DNA of 64,000 nucleotides from positions 345,302,932-345,366,931 of the forward strand of contig JARYHS010008074.1 of assembly GCA_031002005.1 (NCBI GenBank), written 5' to 3'. The notes under the pieces were generated by a model that saw nothing but the letters and a program-made list of their open reading frames with translations, had not been told where the DNA came from and made no database searches. Source of the DNA: Vandiemenella viatica (taxonomy: Eukaryota > Arthropoda > Insecta > Orthoptera > Morabidae). The translations under genes were made by a program, and so were the position numbers. Each line of letters opens with the position of its first letter. The first letter of the stretch is position 1. Of this stretch, positions 21,356 through 33,288 are shown piece by piece.

Positions 21356-21882
21356 GAGGTGGTAGGAAAAGGTTTAAAAATCCTTCACTTGCTGGATAGA
21401 GTGATGAGGGGATATACCAGAGAAGTAAGGGAGTTGGGCTACAAAACTTTAGTCAGATCATTGCTTGAATATGATGCTGCAGTACGGGACCCACATTTTG
21501 AGTATCAAATACAGGAGTTAGAGGGGGTAAATTTGTCTCTGGAAATCACCACAGAACACAATCAGTAACAGATGTGATAAAAGACCTGGAATGAGATTCG
21601 TTGGAAGACAGGAGGAGGGCGAAGAGTCATGGGATTGTAGAAGTTGTATATTGCTGATGAGGTGTGGAAAAATATTGATTTAAGAATTAGGAGTACTGCT
21701 TGGAAGGGAAGGGTGTCAAGGATTGGTATAAGTTACCAAGACAAATTATGAATAAATTACAAAAAATGCTGAAAGAATTCAAAGTTGAAATTTGTAGAGA
21801 GCAAAAGTATGTGGATACAGGAATGGGGAAGAGTTGGTGTGTAAGGGAATTAGCACTAGAGCTTGCTCTCCAATACAATTAA
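21356..21882 (+). pseudogene. LINE 3' fragment (family A), second copy
   Basis: Frame 21359-21568 reads VGKGLKILHLLDRVMRG, TREVRELGYKTLVRSLLEYD and YQIQELEGV, the RT C-terminal region of the same family as 19806-20420. After a break, SLGKGVKDW-like residues are replaced by EGKGVKDWYKLPRQIMNKLQ and KEFKVEICREQKY (21700-21882), the C-terminal helix of that family. Frameshifts and stops separate the parts. Confidence 0.75.
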
Positions 21883-23453
21883 ATTTTGGTTTTTCTGAGT
21901 GTGTATGATTAAATTATGATCAGGCATTAAAAGTATCTAACTTGGCATTATATTCAACAATGTTTTATGCAGACAATTAATTACACTATTCTAGATGGTA
22001 AAATGGAAAAATCATCAAGCAAATGTAATTAATAACATTCTCATTTGGCTTTCAAAGCAGGCTACAAATTACATCTGGAAGGCACTCTTGAATATGTAAG
22101 AGCAAGATCCCACAATAAAGACAGGATGCTGTGACAACTTGCCATAAAATGTAGAAAATTACAGATAAGTAAGACATGGTGAAACATGGACAATTACAAG
22201 CATATTGAAATTATGTTTCAATGTCATATTTATATCAGCAACAATGAAGTAGAAAGAAATGCCACAAGATTATATTGATATGGAAAGGAAACATACGATG
22301 CAACCACTGTAATTTAGCAATAGCTTAACAGGGACCAAAGGACGAGAGGAAGTGAAACCTCTAGCATTGCAAATAAATTTTCTAACCATAGACATAGACT
22401 TGATAGAAAAGACTTTTCAAGCCAAAATCAGATTTGTACGATGTTCCAAAAAAAAAAAAAAAAACTGAACCACTAATTTAAACAGAAGTTTTACTAACAT
22501 TTCCACAGATGCTACAAGTAAAAATAATTTTATTTAGGACAGCAAATCAGTGTAAAAGTTTCTTTTACTATGTGGTTAGAAGGAAGTTGGTGATGTCAGA
22601 CAGTAGGCTGGAGTTTGTGTGCAGACAATAAGATTCCCACCAGACAATGGAATGGCGCTTGTTTAAAATAGAAAAACAAAATTTAATTACAGCAATGCAT
22701 TGTGAGCATTGAGATGGACTACCTGACAAAAATTTGAGTTCATAGGTAAACCATAAATATGTTGTTTAGAGGAATAAATAAATACTCCTCATTTGAAAAA
22801 ACAGAAATTAAGAATAAAGTCAAATAAAAGCTAAATTAAAAAGAAGTCATAATATTATAACAGTTTGAAACAAAGTATGTTTAAATGATGACAAATGGAA
22901 TTTTTAGATGTTCGACAACCTTGGAGCTACATCATCACCATATGTCAAACACAATTAAGCAATATGAATCTGTTAAAAACAAGACATGGATAATTAAATA
23001 GAGCAAAAACTACAAGAAGTATAGTGAAGTCCACATGTAAAACCATAACTAAATAAGAAAGATTTAACTTTCTGAAATTTTAAGGGCACACCAAGAGGAA
23101 AAGATGGGAGCTAGAAGTAAATTCAATATTTATAAATTAAACATTGTATCTAAATAAATAAATTCACAGACTTTGAAACATATGTCAAATTAAACAGAGA
23201 ATAAAAAATAATCTTGTGATTTAAGTATCTTTGTTAGGAACTAAAAATCTTTAAAGCTAAAGATAAATTACTGAAATATTCAATCCTTAGCTTTCAGAAA
23301 TTAATAACACCTAAATAAATAGGATTACTAGGAAAATTATCACAGACAAATGTATTTAAAATAATCCATTCTATAAGATAGCAGAGTTTCAGATGACTTA
23401 CTTTAAAATAAGGTACTGTGGGAACAAAGGTCAGCCATTTTCTGTTCGCTAAG
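21883..23453. other. AT-rich stretch, no feature recognised
   Basis: About 1.6 kb without recognisable coding motifs. It contains an A-run of about 20 near 22448-22465. Confidence 0.5.
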
Positions 23454-23611
23454 GTATTTAAACCCGCCCCATTTTTCCCACCTCGCCCAAGTCAGTAACC
23501 CGGCACAATCCGCAACATGAGGCAGAAGTAGCGTATTTAAACCCGCCCCATTTTTCCCACCTCGCCCAAGTCAGTAACCCGGCACAATCCGCAACATGAG
23601 GCAGAAGTAGC
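23454..23611 (+). repeat. Perfect tandem duplication, 2 x 79 bp, with TATA- and Inr-like motifs
   Basis: Copies at 23454-23532 and 23533-23611 look identical. Each has TATTTAAA followed about 39 bp later by TCAGT, the arthropod initiator consensus, in an otherwise C-rich context (CCCGCCCC, CCACCTCGCCC). This is the most GC-rich short segment in the neighbourhood. A promoter or LTR origin is possible; no downstream gene was recognised. Confidence 0.85.
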
Positions 23612-24543
23612 GACACTTAGGAAATTTACTAACATATAGCCTCAGACTTACAATATTTTAGTCAAGATGTCTGGTAATAGAAACTTTTAGTGAGCAAATG
23701 CAACTTAAGAAAGTTCTCAACATGTAGAACATTTCTTTAAAGCTCACTTTGATGGGTTTGCAATTAAGATTTACTTTGCAAAGTGAATGTTTTATTTCTG
23801 ATGTATATTTGTTTGAAGAATAACCTGCAGTCATCAGTTTAGTGAATATCTTTAGTTTTTTACAGTAACAACTGTTGTTCATTGCACTTGTGACTGAAAT
23901 AATGTTTTATACATTTAAAACTTTATCTAATCGTTAATAGTGATTTAAACATTTGCTTCATGATTGTGGTTATAAACTTAAAAAGTGGCCACAAACTGAC
24001 AATATGGGTACTGCACCAGACAACACATGTACCAGTTCTGCAGTGCATGATGTGTCAGAAGCATTACTAATGGACTACACTGACAGTTCTCCACTGCCAC
24101 AGAAACATAGCTTAAAAGACCACACAGAGAGGACGATATTGCAACAGCACTAGGAGAGGAGGTAAACACACTGTTGCCAGCTCCATCCCGCACACCCAGC
24201 TAGTTTGGTAAGTGTAAATGCTTCACAAGCCAGTGCTGTGAACACAGTCCTGTGAGAGCCTCAATCTATACAGAAACAGATTGCAAGCTTTTTCTTGTGT
24301 ATGCGAATATGAATCAAGATATGTGGACAAACATAAAATAAATCTAGGATGCATTCACCTAATGGCACTAGGGAAGTTAATATATGATGTGGTGCTTAGT
24401 ATTAGAAACTATTTTAAATGTAAGTAACAAAGGAAGAACAAAGCACAAATTGAGCTCAAGTCTCCAAAATGGACAAATCTTTTGGCTGCTTGCAGTAATC
24501 ATCCTAAGCACATACAGTTTACATCCCTTATTCTTTTACTATT
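23612..24543. other. No gene recognised
   Basis: Short frames only (for example 23953-24153), without motifs. If the preceding duplicated block is a promoter, this would be its transcribed region, but nothing coding could be supported. Confidence 0.4.
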
Positions 24544-24673
24544 AAGGAGGCAGTTGTATGAAATGCTCTCGGGTAACTAGCCGAGTCAAGAATGACTCGG
24601 CTAGTTACCCGAGAGCATTTCATACATTCTCAACACCGAGAAAGACTTCGTTCTTATATAAAGAGGCAGTTGT
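24544..24673. repeat. Small insertion with a perfect 34-bp hairpin
   Basis: Bases 24555-24588 and 24593-24626 are perfect reverse complements (34 bp) around a 4-base loop AGAA; the arm contains GCTCTCGGGTAACTAGCCGA. The segment 24558-24659 lies between direct repeats AAGGAGGCAGTTGT (24544-24557) and AAAGAGGCAGTTGT (24660-24673), 13 of 14 identical, which look like a target duplication. The insertion is thus about 100 bp and appears young, because the stem has no mismatch. Confidence 0.85.
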
Positions 24674-24689
24674 TAGGAATATCGACCCA

Positions 24690-27290
24690 GTGCTTATTGA
24701 ATCAGAAATTCTCCAGGAAATAGAATAAGGAAAGAAAATATGGAAGTGTGATTTGTAAAGGGGAAAATTTCTAAAAGACAGATGGGTTGAATACACTCCT
24801 ACCCAATCGGTTTAACTAACGTTTGGTGGGCACTGCTCCACCTATTCTGGTTGCAGAGAACATTTTGTGCAACCTCACCCCAGCCATAGCTTTGGAGAAA
24901 GTTGAGATCACTGATGATGGAAAGAAATACAACCCACTATTAACATCATTTATTTATGAGGAACTTGAAACTGCACTTAAATGCAGAAACAGCAGAGCCC
25001 CAGGCCCAGATAACATCCATTATAATATGATCTCAGCCTCCCTAATCAAGGGAAGAAGATATTTCTGAGAGTGGTGAGCTCTGTGTGGAGCCAACACGTT
25101 AATGTACTGGAGATGAAGCGTGTAAGAATAGTGTCAATTTGAAACATGGCAAAGAATGCACATTCGCCTCATCATACAAACCCATATCTCTTTTATCCTG
25201 TGATCTAACAGATGGTCAAACACCAACTACAGTGGCATCTAGAAAGGAAAAGCTTACTTCCAATACATGAAATGGGCTTAAGGAAAGGCAAAAGTACCAC
25301 TGAGGCAGTAACACATCTGGTGACAGACATCTATGAGTTTTACCATTCTGAAGCATATCTCATGGCCTTGTTCATAGATTTATCACATGCTTATGGCAAT
25401 ATGGTCCCATCGGTACTCAGAGAAATGATTGGACATCGGCCTACCAAGAGAATTTGTGGCTAATCTCATCTCATTTCAAGTAGAAAGGTTGCTAGAAATT
25501 TAAAACAATGGTAGAGTAGTTGGCCCTAGTATAACATCTCATGGCATACCTGAAGGCTCCTCCCCTTTTCCACTGTTGTGCAATATATATACACACACAC
25601 AAAGTGACCCTGGTAGTGTGATCACAGGAAAGGTGAAGATGATTCAGTATGTAGATGATTTGTGCTTCTATGTAATGATGAACAAGTTAGAAGACTGCAA
25701 GAAATCCCTGGATGACTTGGCCAGCCTACTACAGCAGTGGCTTATGAACAATGGCTTGGACATATCCCAAGCAAAACAGTGGTGTCAATTCATAGTAGGC
25801 GCATAATCCCTATGACATGGATGTGATACAGCTTGGACCATATCACATCCTGTATTGATGGGTTATCAAATGCATGTGTACCACAATAGACAATAGGCTT
25901 AACTGGCCACAACAAATCATAGACATCTCAAGCAAATGTAAAGTGGCACTTAATGTCATGAAAGCAACCACAAAACCCTGGTGGCACACAGATCCAAAGG
26001 TTGTCTTCGTTCTGTACTGATAACTTATCAAGCCACACCTTTATTATGCATGCATCTTCTATGGATCAACAGCAGATAGCACACTTCATATCCTCAACAA
26101 ATTACGATATAAGGCACTAAGAATATGTACAGTGGCTTTGACATCAACTCCTACCAATACATTACTGGTAAAATCATTAGAGCCACTTCTACAAATATGT
26201 TGTATGCAACAATGTAGACTGTTTCTGCTTAAACAAAAGAAGATTAACAACAACACTCTCGTCCAGAAAATGGGGGTTCTTGGAATTCAACTGACTTGCA
26301 GAAGAAACTGGGCATACAAACCCCAAAACTACTCATTGCACTAAACGAATCAAACAAGTATAACAGCAACATAATGTAGACTCACCTACTTTTGTATGTC
26401 ACACCACAAAACGTGAGAACTGCCATTAATCTGGAAGGCGTAGGAAATTGCAGTACTGCTAAGCTAGCATATCTATTAGTCAAATGGCCAAACACTTCCT
26501 ACAGCTAAACCAATGGATCAATAACAAAATCATCTGTGGGCCGTACATATCTGGATTTGAAGAGAAAGCAATGTGGTATGTTCAAACTTCGATGGGAGGC
26601 TTCCGTTTTCACAGCAGAAATGGTTGCAATCCAGAAAGTAGTTGAATTTGCAGAGGGCTTGGATGATACATCATCGATCATCATATCAGACTCCTGTTGA
26701 TAGTAGGCCAGCCTGCAAGGACACATGCGAGCTGCCAACAGACAGTATCATGTGCACCCTAGAATCAGCATATCGAATGAAACAGAAAAGTAAATTGCTG
26801 GTGTTTGTGTGGGTGAAAGCCGACATCAGGCTGGAAGGAAACAGACAGATGGACCACTTGGCAAAGCTGGTTTGTGAAAGGGCGTTGTTTATCCTTTTGT
26901 ATCTGTAAGAGACCTAATGACAGTCATAAGGAAACAAGCATGGGAATCATGGAACATGGAGTGGGCAAAGGCACATTTGGTCAAAGAGAAGCACTATGGA
27001 CAGATCTACCCTGTCATCTCAACATAGCATCAGCATCATCAACTCTGGATCCCAAGAACAGCCATTGTAACCACCTTCAGGTTGAAGATCAATCATGGCT
27101 GTTTCCCCGTACACCTGAACAAAATAAATATCATTCAAAGCCCCTCAAGTGGGTGTGACGAGATGAGCATAGGAGAAACATATCTTTTCGGCTGCAAGAA
27201 CAGACACAGCTCCCCAAACCTAATACAAAAGCTGGTGAGATTTGACTACTTTCCACCATTAAGTGTGTCACCATCTCCTGACATCTAATG
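24690..27290 (+). pseudogene. I-type LINE, RT and RNase H, strongly decayed
   Basis: Plus-strand pieces in order: LETALKCRNSRAPGPDNIHY (about 24960-25020, RT motif 1-2), GLRKGKSTTEAVTHLVTDIY then ALFIDLSHAYGNM (25260-25400, motif A with catalytic D), IQYVDDLCFYVMM (25640-25680, YVDD catalytic motif), thumb region to about 26340, then FTAEMVAIQKVVEFAEGL-type RNase H residues (about 26610-26660) and VFVWVKADIRLEGNRQMD (26805-26860), and a C-terminal cysteine region ending near 27288. The presence of an RNase H domain points to the I/R1/LOA group of LINEs. Many stops and shifts make it inactive. The hairpin insertion at 24544-24673 lies just upstream. Confidence 0.75.
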
Positions 27291-28559
27291 ACTCCAGGAT
27301 CTTCATGTTGTTATACAGATTTCTAAAGGACTGTGAGATAAACATATAAATCTAAAGGTAACTGAGGCCACTGTTGTTTGCATCTCCCTGTTTAACATCA
27401 ATAACTGAAATATTGTTATCATGCAATTAATAATACATATGCAGTTTTGGGATAATGGTCATGTATATGTGGTAAGACATTTGTCACTTATTTCATGGCT
27501 ATATAGGTGATGTTATAATATATTGTGATCTGTGTTATGGCTGTATGACATTTTTGCCCACTGCCAATATAAATCAAAACCTACAATCTTTGAAGTCTGA
27601 TTTAATAGTCAACCATCTGATATGTAACCTGGTGTCAGATTTAACTTCATTATTAATGAAAATACAGAGTTACTTTACTTTCTGTGATTCACCCTCTCAC
27701 CGGGATCTCTTATGGTATGAATACAAGAAGATTGGCAACCGATTTAAAATACAAACCTTGCAGAGGCAGATTTATGATAAGTATCAGGGGAATACACATC
27801 CACAGTTACAGTTAATGAAGGAACTGTCCAACCCGAAGACACGTTTTCTCATTACCTCATCAGTTACCATAACTGAATGAAAGGGGTAAACAGCGAAAAG
27901 ACAAACACACCACAAATATTCCCCTACTAACGAAAATAGAAACATGACTGACTTCACGCAGATGTCCACTGTCAACATGGCCACATATATTTATGTGTAA
28001 TGTTAACAACTGCATATATCGAAGAAAGACTCAGTTAAAATCCAAAATGAGAGACGAGTAAAGGTTAACTGTCTCAATGACAAAGATAATACAGAATAGT
28101 CGAACATCAGCAAAAGTATATTTCACAAATTAGTGAACACATTTGAAAATGTCTGTAAGAAATATAAAATTGAAGAAACAATTATAACCTAAGGGGTTTG
28201 AAAGGATCCGTAGCAAAGAGTGTAAGGGACAACTGCTACACCGGGGTTGTAATGTACAGTTTATCACCTTAGCTCCAACCATGTAATATGTAGCCACTGG
28301 ATTATCGATTGCTTGAATTTATATCAGCCGCCACCTGTCTTGATTTAAACCCCAAGATAGGAAAGGTTAGGTTAACATCATAAATGAAGAAAAAAAAGTG
28401 AAATTATATCGTAACAAAATATTGCATTTACAGTGGTGGATTATATCCTACTACTGCTGTAGGTTTAGAATGTGTATTTACTATTTAAAACTTGATTTAT
28501 TATCTCTATTTACTGTTTAGTTTACTTTGTGGCTTTAGTTAGCTGTGTAAATGGCTCTA
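27291..28559. other. No gene recognised between two LINEs
   Basis: A 111-codon frame at 27545-27880 was examined and has no recognisable motif. The right part may already be leader of the CR1-type LINE. Confidence 0.4.
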
Positions 28560-29010
28560 AGGCTGCTGTAACGGGTGTTTCACCTATGCCCGTTCTACTG
28601 CAAATAAACTTCATTATAACATCTCTGGAATACCACGGAAACACGTAACACACGAACGTGTGTATTTAAATTATAAATAAATATAGTTAATAGTTAGTTT
28701 TTGTTGTAATAGTAATTCGAATCTCTTAATTCTAATACATTTTACTACTGTGAGCATTAGTGAATGTTTTTATTTGTGCATAAAAAATTTATTTGTAATT
28801 TAGTGCTTTGGTCTGTTCCGTGTTTACTTTCTGTGTTTGTTTACAAATTTGAATGCTAGGCTTAAGTTCAGATTTTTGTTATAGAGTGTAAATATATTTA
28901 GATAAAACTTACTTGTAAATTAATTTAGCAGTTTTTGTTTTCGTAAGCTTAAGTTCAACAAATTTTCTCTCTAGCATTGTGTAATTTGTTGTTATTAGTG
29001 TCTTGTAATC

Positions 29011-30033
29011 ATGAGTGAAAAGTGTGGACATTGCCGTAGATTTTTGAGGGTTGGAATTTTTTGCGAAGGGTGTGAGAAATGGTTTCATTGGGGACCGATT
29101 TGTAGTGGCGTCGAAGTTGGGGAAATTGAGGAGGCTCTCCCATGGTTTTGTAAAGATTGTTTCAAAAGTAGGAAGATATTAGAGCAGGAGGAAAGGATTA
29201 GTGCCCTTCAGGCTGAACTGATAGAGGCTAGAAAGGAGTTGGATAGGCTGCGCAGGGAGGGAAACAGAGATGGTTGGGAACTGGTGACAGGGAAAAGGGC
29301 AATTAGAATAAGAAGGGCTTCTGATTCTTTTGTTGTTGGGGTGCAAAATAGGTTTGCCCTGTTGCCAGAGTTAGACAGGGATGAGCCTTCTGTAGTTGTA
29401 GGTATAGGTAAAAAGCAGCAGACTTGTGGGAAAAGCTGTGTAGTTAAGTCTGGTAGGCAGGGATTAGGGAAAAAGAAAGTCTTGCTGCTAGGTAGTAGCC
29501 ATGGACGAGGTGTTGGGCCATTGGTACAGGAAAAATTAGGATCAGGTTTCCAGGACATGAGTTTCTTCAAACCTAGTGCTAGTCTTGGTCAGGTAGTAGA
29601 AGATATAGGTTCTTTGTGTAAGGATTTCACAGATGAGGATCATGTAGTGATAGTGGGAGGAGCGGGAAATAGTTTGGGCAGGAATGATAGGTATAGTATC
29701 AGAGATGACCTGGAGAAAATAGCAGAAGCAACGTGCCACACTCGGGTCAGTGTTATGTCAGTCTTGAGACGCTATGATCGGTCACAGATGAACTCTGCTG
29801 TGAGGCGAGTGAATCTGGAACGGTATCTTATGTCTGATATTGGCTCTGGCATGGGCTTGGTACCTGTTGATGCTATTGATAGGTGGGGTTATACTAGGCA
29901 TGGCCTACACCTCAATAGTAAAGGGAACGGGGTTCTTTCAGATCTCATAGCAAAACAATTAATTGGGACCACAAATTCACATGAAACGATTCCTGTTGTT
30001 AATGGTGTAAGGGCAGCTCCTTTTTTAGATTAG
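29011..30033 (+). CDS. CR1 LINE ORF1: PHD finger, coiled coil and SGNH esterase
   Basis: Intact 340-residue ORF from ATG 29011. Residues 5-50 form a C4HC3 PHD-type zinc finger (C5, C8, C18, C21, H26, C31, C47, C50). Residues of about 57-85 are a predicted coiled coil (EERISALQAELIEARKELDR). From about 154 a SGNH/GDSL-like esterase fold is visible: VLLLGSSHGRG with the nucleophile serine, VVIVGGAGNSLG with G-x-N, and GYTRHGLHLNSKG with the catalytic histidine near the end. ORF1 proteins with PHD and esterase domains are known in CR1-clade elements; they are thought to bind RNA and membranes, but the role is not settled. ORF2 follows, its conserved frame overlapping the end of ORF1. Confidence 0.88.
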   Translation: MSEKCGHCRRFLRVGIFCEGCEKWFHWGPICSGVEVGEIEEALPWFCKDCFKSRKILEQEERISALQAELIEARKELDRLRREGNRDGWELVTGKRAIRIRRASDSFVVGVQNRFALLPELDRDEPSVVVGIGKKQQTCGKSCVVKSGRQGLGKKKVLLLGSSHGRGVGPLVQEKLGSGFQDMSFFKPSASLGQVVEDIGSLCKDFTDEDHVVIVGGAGNSLGRNDRYSIRDDLEKIAEATCHTRVSVMSVLRRYDRSQMNSAVRRVNLERYLMSDIGSGMGLVPVDAIDRWGYTRHGLHLNSKGNGVLSDLIAKQLIGTTNSHETIPVVNGVRAAPFLD

Positions 30034-30042
30034 GATCATCTA

Positions 30043-32980
30043 TTAGGCAGAGAGTTTTAAAAGAAATTAGTTTAAACAATAACGAGTTTTCAGATACCAA
30101 AATTAAAAATTGTCTAGGGATTAATTTATTACATCAGAATATCAGAGGGTTAGCAAATAAAGTGGATGAATTGCTAGTCCACATAAATGAATTAAATTAT
30201 ATCAATAGAATTGATGTTTTATGCTTGTCTGAACACCATATAACTTCAGGAATATGTATGTCAAATGTAACTGACTTTAATTTAGCTTCTCATTATTGTA
30301 GAACGAACTTGGAGAAAGGAGGAGTTGTCACTTATGTTAGAAATGGTTATAGTTTTGAGGATATAAGTATTAGCAAATATTGTGTTGACCAACATTTTGA
30401 AGCCTGTGCTACACAGCTAAGTTTCAATAATGAAATTTTCATAATAGTAACAGTATATAGAGCACCATCGGGAAACTTTTCTGTTTTTATGAACCAGTTT
30501 GAACTCTTATTAACATTTTTAAGCAGAAAAGAAGTCAACATAGTCGTATGTGGTGATTTTAATGCAGATTTTCTAAATAACTTACCCTGTAAAGTCATGT
30601 TAGAATCATTAGTCAGTTCATTCAATTTAACTCGGGTAGTTAATTTTCCAACGAGAATAATGAATAATAGTCACTCAGCTATAGACAATGTTTTCCTAGA
30701 TACCTCAAAATTCAGTTATTCCATCAAGCCATCCATCAATGGACTTTCGGATCACGATGCCCAATTATTAACTATCAACACTTCAATAGGAACTAGCACT
30801 AAGAGTAATGTCTTTAAACTTCAGCGTATAATAAATGATGAGTCAGTTACTTGTTTTAGAAAGTGCCTCAATACCACAAACTGGGAACAGGTTTACAGTG
30901 CTCACGGTATGGATGAAAAATACAACATTTTTAGCAACATTGTATTAAATTTCTTTGAAAGTTGCTTCCCCTTGAAAAAGTGTCGTGCTTCTCAAAAAGA
31001 ACAAAAGCCTTGGATAACTATTGGCATTAGAACATCATGCATTAATAAAAGGAAGTTGTATATTGCCTCTAGGAACAGTGAAAATGCTAATGTTAAAACA
31101 CATTACAAACAGTACTGCAAAATACTGAAAAAGGTTATTAAAGAATCTAAAAGTATGTACTACAAACATAAAATTCATGATTCTGAAAATAAAATTAAGA
31201 CAATATGGGACATTGTAAAAAAGGAAACAGGAAAGAGTAATCAAACAAGTAATGATATTTTTGTCAAAGAAAATTCAATAGAATCTAATTTTTCAATTGC
31301 TGATAATTTTAATAAACATTTTTTATCTGTTGCTGATAAGTTGACTGCTAATAGCTCAGTGACACACAGTATGGGTTTTGTCAAAAAAGGCTTCCAAGAA
31401 AAATTTAACTCTATGTCTATAAAATTAGCTACTCCAGAAGAAATAAGAAAAATTATAAAATCCCTTAAGAGCAAATACTCAAGTGGTTATGATGGGATTT
31501 CCAGCAGATTAATTAAATTGTGCTCCACAGAATTAAGTAATATACTAAGTTATCTATTTAATATATGTTTAATTGAGGGTACTTTTCCAGAAAGGCTTAA
31601 GTATGCTGTAGTTAAACCACTCTATAAAAAGGGAGATAAGGCAGCTGCATCAAATTACTGACCAATTTCATTACTAACAGCCTTCTCCAAAGTTTTTGAG
31701 AAAGCAATGTACAATAGAGTTTATGAACATCTAAAAAATAATAATATTTTAACTAAATCACAATTTGGTTTTCAAAAGGGTCATTCAACAGAACAAGCTA
31801 TATTTGCATTTACTGACAATATTTTAGAAGGAATAAATGATAAATTAATTCCTGTGGGAATTTTTTGTGACTTATCTAAAGCATTTGACTGTGTAGATCA
31901 TAAAATTCTGGTACAGAAATTTAAGTATTATGGTATAGATGGCATTGTTAATAAATGGCTTAGTTCTTACCTTCTGAATAGAAAACAGAAAGTATCAATG
32001 GAGAATTTTAAGGCTGCCTTAAGAGGTCCACTGTTTTCTGAGTGGAAATTAATCAGATGTGGAGTACCTCAGGGTTCTATATTGGGGCCACTATTGTTTC
32101 TAATATATATAAATGATCTACCCTGTGTTTCATCTAAAAACTCAAAATTTGTACAATTTGCAGATGACATAAACATAGGAATTAAAAACACTCCAGATTT
32201 ATCTACAGAATATATTTCAAATTATGTCTTTGAACCGATTAATAGTTTACAGCTAATGGCTTGTCTTTAAACTTTGATAAAACTCAGTATATGCAATTCA
32301 GTACATCACACAGATTAACACCTGATATAGACATAAAATTTGCAGGCCAGTCCATTCAAGAGGTAGAGAGTGTGAAATTTCTAGGTTTGTATATTGATCA
32401 TAATTTAAATTGGAAAGTACATGTTTCTGACTTACTAAAGCGATTGGGAGCAGTCACATTTGCAATTCGTACAATTTCAGCTTTAGGTGATCTCCGTATG
32501 AGGCAGCTAGTTTATTTTGCTTATTTTCACTCCTTATTGTCATATGGAATAATATTCTGGGGCAATTCTACCCATAGAGACAAAGTGTTCAGAGCCCAAA
32601 AGCGTGTAATAAGAATTATGTGTGGGGTTAGCAATAGAACTTCATGTAGAGAGCTGTTCAAGAACTTAGGGATTTTAACATTAGCATCTGACACATTAAT
32701 GTCCTTTGTAGTCACAAATTATACTTTGTTTGAAACAAATAGTAAAATACACAATTATGGCACTAGAAGTAAAAATGATCTTCACAAGACTTACAAGTCA
32801 TTGTCATTTGTTCAAAAAGGGGTCCAATATTCAGGGATACATATCTTCAATATGCTCCCAACACATATTAAATGTCTAGTAGATGATAAGAATAAATTCA
32901 GGAAAAAATTGAAAGAATTTTTAATTGACAACTCCTCCTACTCTGTCGAAGAATTTATTTCTAAGGTATCTAAAAAATAA
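30043..32980 (+). pseudogene. CR1 LINE ORF2 (endonuclease-RT), two lesions
   Basis: The frame is open from the end of ORF1, without an obvious ATG, and reads NLLHQNIRGLANKVDEL near 30126. Endonuclease motifs: CLSEHHI, VYRAPSGNF, VVCGDFNADFL, SAIDNVFLD and GLSDHDAQL. RT motifs: YSSGYDGISSRLIK, PLYKKGD, PISLLTAFSKVFEKAM, SQFGFQKGHSTEQA, FCDLSKAFDCVDHKIL, CGVPQGSILGPLLFLIYIND and FADDINI (catalytic). The C-terminal domain ends at 32980. Lesions: TGA at 31659-31661 where the family has Arg (NY-stop-PIS; consistent with a CGA to TGA change), and a small frame-changing deletion near 32250. Otherwise it is nearly intact, so the insertion is fairly young. Confidence 0.85.
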
Positions 32981-33020
32981 CTGCCAGTATCTTGTGTAAA
33001 TATAGTTCACATAATTAATT

Positions 33021-33288
33021 TACCATGTATGCTATGACTGTACATCTCCTGGTGTATGTATTTAGTTTGTTACATAATTGTTTACGGTACCATATATGTT
33101 ATGACTGTACATCTTGTGGTGTATGTATTATTTTGTTATGGATTTTTTTTTTTTTTTTACCATATATGCTATGACTGTACATCTTCTGGTGTATGTATTA
33201 TTTTGTAATGGAAGTGTTTAATGTACCGTGTATACTATGACTGTACATCTAGTGGTGTACTTATTATTTTGTTATGCAACTGTTTATC
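33021..33288 (+). repeat. Tandem repeat in CR1 LINE 3' UTR, about 4 copies
   Basis: Units start with TACCATGTATGCTATGACTG or variants at 33021, 33088, 33158 and 33224 (spacing 67, 70 and 66 bp) and contain TGTACATCT-x-x-TGGTGTA. A T-run of 18 interrupts the second unit. 3' UTR repeats of this type could affect recognition by the RT; this is inference. Confidence 0.9.

Noticed and set aside
23953..24193. Small frames downstream of the duplicated promoter-like block
   Set aside because: No motif, no supported splice sites; cannot be tied to the TATA/Inr motifs.
27545..27880. 111-codon plus-strand frame
   Set aside because: Not recognisable as any domain; could be a remnant of a LINE ORF1 but nothing supports it.
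33021..33288. Regular repeats with spacers, CRISPR-like spacing
   Set aside because: Eukaryotic LINE 3' UTR, imperfect units with similar spacers; no CRISPR logic.
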